A stretch of 62,751 bases of DNA from Apophysomyces variabilis (Eukaryota > Mucoromycota > Mucoromycetes > Mucorales > Mucoraceae). Under the pieces are notes generated by a model. The model made no database searches and was not told the origin of the DNA. It was given only the letters and a program-made list of their open reading frames with translations. Positions within the stretch are counted from its first letter, which is position 1, and each line of letters begins with the position of its first letter. A program made the translations under genes and the position numbers. Location: assembly GCA_002749535.1 (NCBI GenBank), contig MZZL01000381.1, forward strand, positions 8,182 to 70,932, in the 5' to 3' direction. Of this stretch, positions 55,971 through 62,751 are shown in pieces.

Positions 55971-58900
55971 ATGTCTACCTTTACCTAAACCTCTGCTTCC
56001 TCTCTCTCCTCTGTTCCTTCAAATTTGTCCACCGTTTCTATTAGTCCTGTTTCCACTATGATGTCTAATGATTTATTGATGAACGCTTCTCTCTCAGTGT
56101 CCTCAGTATCTCAGCAATTCAATAGCATGGATATCGATTCTACTGCTTATTCCATGCCTAACAGTACTTCTAACTTTGAGAATGATTTTGATCATCTTAA
56201 ATTGGAGGTCCAAGGCCTTGCCAGCCAACTGGTCTCCATTGGTAGCAAAGCTACTGAACAGGCACAAGCTGTTTATACTGCCTTTGAAGTTAGATCGAAA
56301 GATTTAACCAATATGGCAAAGCTGTATAACATGCTTAACAACTTTTCCAGTTGCAACCTAACCTCACCTGCTGCTGTTATCTCTTCTTCTGCTCCTGCCT
56401 CTGTTACTACTGTGCGAAAGGTCTATGGCTGTCCTCAGGAAGTTCCATATTTCCAATGGGTTGGAGGAACCATCTTCCAGAAAAACGAGATCATATTTTG
56501 AGACATTGAGGCTTGCCTTAGCAAGTTCAAAGATGTCATCTTCTGTTACCAACTAGACATTGATGCTAACTGGTACCGATTAGTTATTACTCGTCTGGAC
56601 CCTGATCAACATCTCTGGTTATGTCAATTTATTGAAGGATCCAACAAACCTATTTCTGAAGTTACCTGGCATAAGTTTAAGACTGCTCTTGTTAAAATCT
56701 ATGGCTTAATGATTGAAGATAACAAAGCCCATACTCATAAGGAATTGCTTTCAATATGCTTCAAAGATCACAAAGAGATAATTGAGCAATTTATTGACCG
56801 TTATAATGCTTTATGTATTAGGTCTGGTGTTCGTGACACCTATGTTCTTATTTGGTATTTCTTGCGCACTCTTCCTGCCAAACTAGTCTGGAATATCAAC
56901 ATTACTCTGGAGTCAGCCCCTGTTGAGGCCAAGAATAATCTGGACTTTGTCTGTTCCAAGGCCTAGAACCTTTACCATCAAGCACGTTGGTTGGATGCTG
57001 CTGTTACTGGTACTAAGCGCTCATCCTCTGTTACTCCTGGTTCATCAGAAAGCTTGAAAAAGTCTAAACATGCCCTTTCCTAGTCTGGTTCTCTTGGAAA
57101 ACAGAAAGTTAAGTCTAGAAAGTTTTGCTCTTTCCATCGTGTTACCACTCACAGTATAGACGAATGTGAAGCTAAGAAAAAAGGGCAAGAACCAAAAATT
57201 AAAAATAAGTGTCACCAGTGTGGTGCCTCTGGCTGATCTCCCAGTCACCGATGTAATACTGCTGTCCATTCTGGGTTCTCGTTGTCTTTGTCTGGTGACA
57301 TTGTTGTCTGCACATTGTCCATGTCCTCAGTATCAGATGACGTAAAGACCTCCACTAGTAATAAAGTGCCTACTACGGCACAAAAGATGCAAAATATGGA
57401 ACTCGATTCTGATGAGAAGAGTCTCCTAGTGGCTGCCAATGCGCAGAAATGTAAGTTTGATACTTGATTTTTCAAGATGCTGAAACAGAAATTTAATTCT
57501 CTGATTTTACCAGTAATTATAGAAAACATTAAGACATATGCTTTACTTGATATGAGATCCATATGTTCACTGGTTACGCCTCAATTCTTTGAGTCTTTTG
57601 GTTCATCTGTACTATTTACCAAGTCTAAAGGGAATGTGCAGTTAGGACATAAAGATTCTAAATACAAACGAATAGGCCATACACTATTGAAGATTTTCTA
57701 TAATAAAATCAATATCAAATATACTTTTGAAATATTCCCATTTTTTTCTCATGAAAATGTACCAATCTGCTTCAGTCTTAATATCTTGCCCAGATTGAAC
57801 ATTGGTATTACAGGTCTTATCAGTTCTTATTTCGATCATATTGGTCCAAGAAAGCCTGATCCAATTGATCCTGATAGTGTCAAACCAAACGATGATCCAT
57901 ATGGTACCATTGAAGAACGCAAACCAATGTTGGATATAGTCAACAAGCTGCTCAAGAACAATTCAGAGATTGACATGAAGAACACTAGTTGCAGCTTGCC
58001 TGGTTCGGTTATATATCTTAAAACAAAGCCTGGATCCGTTGCTTATCAACGTCAATACCCATTACCAGAAGCTTATTGTGATGTTGTACAACAACAGATT
58101 GATGTGTGGTTGACTGAAGGTGTTATTGAAAAAGCACCATCTCATATGGCTTACAATAGTCCCCTGCTTGTTGTTAAAAAGAAAGATTCTCAAGGCAATT
58201 ATTCTATGAAAAAGCCTAGAATCGTATGCAATGTTCATTTGTTGAATCAGCAACTTCTTGTTAATGATTGACAACAACTTCTGCTTATCTCTTCAATCTA
58301 TCAATGCATTGGTAATGCACCTATCCATACGATTTTAGACATTCATGCATGTTTTACATCGTTTGCCATTCATAAACCTGATTGGGTCAAATTGGCTTTC
58401 ATGTCACCTTTTACAGGTATACAATACATCCATCGTAAGGTGTGTTTTGGTATCACCCATGTTGGATCCGTTGTACAACGATGCTTGACCACTTTGTTTG
58501 AGGATCTTCCCCATGTCAACATTTACATTGATGATATTATAATCTCTACATTTCCTCCACTTTCTTATCATACTGACTGTGTTAATGAGGTTATTAGACG
58601 GTTAACCAAAGCAAACCTAGTCTTGAATCCTGACAAGATAGTCTTTGCACAAAAGAGTGTCAACATCCTTGGCTGGTCTCTGATCAGTGAAAAGCTCATA
58701 CCTGATCCACACAAGGTATCAAATGCTTATACCTGGCGTTTGCCCACTACAGGACGTCATTTGGCTAGTTACCTCGGTTTCATGTCATTCTTCTGATCAT
58801 CTATTCCATTCTTTTCCAAGCTTACTGTCATATCTGACATGATTACATCACTATATTTAGTGGATAAAACATCAGGTCTAGACTGTCAGTGAACATATCA

Positions 58901-61421
58901 GCTATAATGCCTGTATGGATCAGGTTACACTAACATCTTCATAATCTATTCATCTGTTGCTGGGACCCTAGCGGACACAGAATATCAAAAGACAGAAGAT
59001 TAACATGTCATTACCGATCATACAGATTTTACAAAAGATATTAGTAACTACCCCAACCCGCTTTTACCTGCACACGTTTCTAAAGATATTTAAAGAGAAC
59101 AGTCATTCGTGAAATAAAGAACAACTTTTTTCAGTCTCGCTTATTTTGAGCATTCTGTTATTTTCATTTTATACGTCACTTACAGCCAAATTGGACCAAC
59201 TCCGCGGTTACAAGACATTACAGAATGTCTGGACCAATCGTCACACAATGTTGTTCAAGAACTTACAGACTGCCTTAGCCAACGCACTGGTTATTTCTGC
59301 TCCTGATCTTTCTCATCGTTTTTACGTGGCTACCAACGCAAGTGCTACTGGTATTGCTGGCATTCTGTATCAAGTTATCAATAATGAGGTAAAGTATATT
59401 GCCATGGTTTCCCAAAAGCTGTCACTATCCAAGCACAACTATAGCACTACAAAACATGAATTGCTTGCAGTGGTATACTCCTTCTCAAAATTCCACAAGT
59501 GGTTGTATCTGATTCCATTTACACTCCACACGGATCACAAAAGCTTGATATATTTGAATACTCAAGAATCTCCCAATGCGCTCATGTTGGGATGGTGGAA
59601 ATCTATCTTCTCATACATGTTCACATGCGTTTATTTACCTGGCATTAGTAACTTGATATCAGATGCTCTCTCTCGCCTCTATTCTGATAAAGAAGTACCT
59701 TTACTTCTGGAGGAAGGTGGTTGTGCTAATGTTACTAGTGATGGTTCTATTGTCAAGAAGAAAAACAAGAGAATCACCAACAAAGAGTTTATTATACCAA
59801 AAAAAGAGAAGTTTCCTTTTAATGCGGTTGATAAGTTACGCTCTACTAAAATTTGTGAGGCAAATAAAGAACGAAATATTTCCTCATCAACAAGCTCTTC
59901 TTCTTCTTCTACAACTTTAGCATCTGACGACAGTAACTGTGCCAATACAAAGTTACTAACAGATGACAAAGAACATTCCAATCACTCTTCATCATCACAA
60001 ACAAACAATGACAATCACAATATGGCTATCTGAACATTGAAGTTGCTGAATACATGACACCTCCTATTCATGAAAGAGATATGCTTATTTTGAAAGCACA
60101 TCTGTTAGGTCATTACGGGTTACAGAGTATTGAGAATCAATTACATCATGACAGTATACACTGGACAAATATGCGAAAAGACATTGAACGTATACTCACT
60201 GACTGTCTCAAGTGTAACAAATCCAACATTGCAAAAGTAGGGTATCATCCACCTAAATCAGTCTTGCCTGATCAACCTCTGGATCATTGGTGCATAGATC
60301 TTGGGTCTTTTGATGTCACTTCAGAGTATGGAAACAACTTCATGTTAGTACTTGTTGATTATTATTCACAGTTCACAATTTTGAGAGCCTTACTGGATAA
60401 GCACAGTACAACAATAGCAAAAGAATTACTTAATGTATTCTCTTTGTTTGGATTCCCCAAAGTTATCAATAGTGATAATGGCGCTGAGTTTGTAAATGAT
60501 ATCGTTTCGCAACTGTTACAAATGAGTGACATTGACAGAAGATTATCACTTCCCTACTCTCCAATGGGTAATTCTGTGAACGAAGCTTATGTGGGCTTGG
60601 CCAAGCGTACAATTGTCAAGATATTATGCAGAAAAGGTGAATCCTGGTGTTCGTACCTCAATTACACTCAATATTGTCTTAATGTAAGATATGCACATCT
60701 TCACAAGTCAAGACCATACGCAGTACTCTTTAACAGGCAACCAAATGAGTTTTAGGACTACACCAAAGTCACGCCAACACTCAAGATGAAGAAAGCTAAA
60801 AATAAAATTATTGATGAAAAGTACAAATTCGTTCAAGAAGTCTTAATACTAGCATTGTCTGAACAAATCAAAGAAACATAGAAACGTGATCATGAAAGGT
60901 TCTCTAAGACGCATAAGATCGTTGAGCAACAATTTCCAGTTGGAAGTAAAGTCATGATCAAAAATGTCAATTGTAATAGAAAGATTGATGAACACTATGA
61001 AGGACCATTCTTTATTTATGGTATTACAAAAAAAGGTAGCTATATACTGAAAGACAAAACTGATACACTTCTGTCTAGAGATGTTCCCACATCACATATA
61101 GTCTACAAGGCTGCGGCAAATATTACATCTAATGAATTCAAAAAACTCAAGGATGATCATTATGAAATCCAAGCAGTTATTGATCATAGAGGTACACATA
61201 GAAATTACAAATATAGAGTATGATGGAAAGGTTATTCTGATCCCTCTGATGATACTTGGGAACTAGTTGAACATTTTGACTCAACCAAGCATATTGAGTT
61301 GTATTGGGGACGTCGTAATGCTGAAAAGGATTTCTCTTCTAACAAACGTAAGACTCTACTGAAATCAGTCAATATACGTAAAATCGCTACTCATAATAAG
61401 CGCACCAAGACTATTAAATAA
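55971..61421 (+). pseudogene. Ty3-C gag-pol with chromodomain, decayed
   Basis: The ATG at 55971 is followed by a TAA at codon 6. Gag continues (MDIDSTAY, WHKFKTAL) to a zinc knuckle KCHQCGASG-stop-SPSHRC near 57210. The protease motif reads ALLDMRSICSLV where DTGS is expected: both active-site changes (ACG to ATG, GGA to AGA) are transitions. RT carries IYIDDIIIS near 58530 and stops at 58269 and 58794. A lone LTR lies at 58826-59178. RNase H continues with VATNASATG and HTDHKSL. Integrase has CLKC and a DDE core (HWCIDLG, NSDNGAEF, NSVNEAYV; 60054-60755). The C-terminal chromodomain (HYEIQAVIDHRG, WKGYSDPSDDTWE) is broken by TGA at 61221. Ends at TAA 61419-61421. It is related to Ty3-F. Confidence 0.92.
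58826..59178 (+). repeat. Lone LTR of another retrotransposon family, inside Ty3-C pol
   Basis: 353 bp, TGTCATATCTGACATG...TTATACGTCA, with 5-bp TSD CTTAC (58821-58825 and 59179-59183). Removing it restores the reading frame of Ty3-C from FSKLT into AKLDQL. A polyadenylation-like AATAAAG lies at 59112. The family is not otherwise present in the window; the orientation is tentative. Confidence 0.88.
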
Positions 61422-61655
61422 CTTCTAAGTCAAGTGGATACAGTCCTTTTTCTCCTATAGACTTTTTTCCCACTGGGTTTTTTGATTAGGTTTTTACTGG
61501 CGTATCTCACTATTGCTGACAAAGATGCTCTCACGCATAAATCAAAATGTTTATACACAATGACTGTATCGTACTGAGTATTATGACATTCCAAGCATAT
61601 ATAACAGCTTATATATTTAGACAAAGTTCCTATGCTTTCATCTAGAAGAGGGCTA

Positions 61656-62070
61656 TGTTATATTCATAACTGATGGATTAATGATTAACTATGTATGAAT
61701 CAACAACTGTCAATATTCAATTTCAGCTTGTCACTTTGAGGCAACTGAATGGATTATGAATTAAGCTATTTAAACTCAGGTTAACTGATGTACTGATTAC
61801 TGTTATGCAACTGGGTTTTAGGTGCATACAATCAATGGATCTGATCTTGTATTGTTCCTTGGAAACTATTGTTGTATCAAGAACATCTGATTCATTCTAT
61901 TATTTAATCTTGCATTATCAAAATAAGCCTTATGAAAAGTTTTATGATCTCAGTTAAAAAGGTGTTTACATTTAATATAAATAATCATTAAGAGAAATAA
62001 AATTGATCAATACCTTTTAGTCTGGTTAATCACTGGTCTTTTATCTTATTGTCTACTTTTGTATTCAACA
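61656..62070 (+). repeat. Ty3-C 3' LTR
   Basis: 415 bp, TGTTATATTC...TTCAACA. It serves as the uninterrupted reference that shows where hAT-2 split the 5' copy. Confidence 0.96.
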
Positions 62071-62751
62071 GTAAGTATAATGTTGTAAAGGGAGAACCTG
62101 TGAAAGGCCTTGACAAGTACTTTGGCAGGTAGGTTAGATTGCAGATAGGTTTAATAATAGACTTACCAGTTTTTATATTAGTTCACTACAAAGACCATTT
62201 GACCAAAATGACTTCTATAAAAAGCTTGCTGAGTGGGTTATTGCCAATGACCAGCTATTCTCTGAGGTTGAATCTATACACTTCTATAATCTTGTTCAAA
62301 CGTTGCAACCTGTTGCTGCTATTGTCTCTGGGAAAACTATTTATAACAACATTATTTAGAACTTTGAAAAAAGTTAGATGCTATTGAAAAAGAGACTGAA
62401 TGTAAGTTTATTTCTTTTAATAAGCCATAGTATTAAATTTCATCTAGGATCTAGATGCAAAAATATCAATTACGCTTGATGTCTAGACCTCACCAAACTA
62501 TCATTCTTTTTTGGGAGTAACAGGTCACTTTGTCAATGAAAATTAGGAACTTCAGGACGTCTTGCTGAATTTTATTCCAATAGTTGGCGTATATATAGGT
62601 GAAAATTTGGCGAAAGTATTCATAAACTCAATGTATGACTTGAATATTGCTATAAAGGTAAATTGATATTAAGTACAATATCGTTTCTAAAAACATTGTA
62701 GATCCTGGCTATCACTACTGACAATGCCACCAACAATGATACGATGATGAT
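62071..62751 (+). pseudogene. hAT-3 transposase, continuation (core), runs off the window
   Basis: Reads KGEPVKGLDKYFG, then after a short intron (about 62131-62190) KLAEWVIANDQLFSEVES and LQPVAAIVSGKTI, then ISITLDV-stop-TSP, FLGVTGHFVNEN-stop-ELQ and GENLAKVFINSMYDL. After another intron (about 62657-62701) it reads ILAITTDNATNNDTM. These are hallmarks of the hAT core. Both stops are TAG where Trp is expected (TGG to TAG). It joins the BED-finger part at 36772-37127. The hATC end and right terminus lie beyond 62751. Confidence 0.85.

Larger units (their letters stand above)
37128..62070 (+). mobile_element. Ty3-C: Ty3/gypsy chromovirus, split by hAT-2
   Basis: The LTR is 415 bp. The 5' copy is in two pieces, 37128-37239 (112 bp) and 55624-55926 (303 bp), which sum to exactly the 3' LTR length (61656-62070). 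TSD is 5 bp, GTAAG (37123-37127 and 62071-62075). As in Ty3-F, the 5' LTR is followed by a T-run (TTTTTTTAACC) rather than a TGG priming site. A purine tract AGAAGAGGG lies just before the 3' LTR. A foreign lone LTR interrupts pol at 58826-59178. Confidence 0.96.

Overview
This window is a dense stack of eukaryotic transposable elements with almost no host sequence. The only host-type gene I can support is one tRNA-Ala. Short phase-consistent introns (GTAAGT...TAG), Ty3 chromoviruses, Tnp2-type CACTA elements, hAT elements and GCM/FAR1-type Mutator-like elements (MULEs) suggest a TE-rich early-diverging fungus, perhaps Mucoromycota. That assignment is inference. Most boundaries below come from termini plus target-site duplications (TSDs) read directly in the sequence.

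Left stack (1-22102). A minus-strand Ty3-like element (Ty3-E) keeps its gag start, primer-binding site and LTR (274-349, resuming 21844-22102). Its gag is cut at 273 by a CACTA terminus (CACTA-3, 1-273). Its LTR is cut by MULE-2 (350-21834, 9-bp TSD with 8 matches). MULE-2's own left inverted repeat is cut by MULE-1 (450-18264, perfect TSD GTTCACCAA). MULE-1 carries hAT-1 (951-4775, TSD CCTACAGG), a single LTR (6997-7223) and a chromodomain Ty3 element (Ty3-F, 9655-16250). Ty3-F in turn carries a 1.3-kb CACTG-ended non-autonomous element (10331-11655, TSD TAA). The 5-bp flanks of the lone LTR and Ty3-F are swapped, which records an LTR-mediated inversion of 7224-9654. Undoing it joins a MULE transposase to a ubiquitin-protease-like domain.

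Centre (22103-35001). Two nearly complete Ty3 elements stand in opposite orientation: A (22442-27784, +) and B (27788-33083, -). They were inserted within a few bases of each other at the edge of an older LTR (33088-33391). That LTR lies 25 bp from the tRNA-Ala gene (33417-33489). A second copy of the CACTG-ended element follows (33678-34998, TSD GTA).

Right stack (36772-62751). A hAT transposase gene (hAT-3) is split by the chromovirus Ty3-C (37128-62070, TSD GTAAG). The 5' LTR of Ty3-C is split by hAT-2 (37240-55615, TSD ATTAAGCT). hAT-2 contains two complete CACTA elements, CACTA-1 (37932-44997, TSD AGG) and CACTA-2 (48162-55115, TSD CCT), one on each side of its transposase gene. Both CACTA elements carry a spliced Tnp2-like transposase and a divergently transcribed small gene of unknown function that is conserved between them.

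Decay pattern. All 8 nucleotide differences between the paired LTRs of Ty3-A and Ty3-B are C/T or G/A changes at CpG, and most premature stops look like CGA to TGA, CAA/CAG to TAA/TAG or TGG to TGA/TAG. This points to cytosine methylation and deamination, or a RIP-like process, acting on the repeats. CACTA-1 transposase shows no premature stop; CACTA-2, Ty3-A and Ty3-B are one to a few point changes from open.
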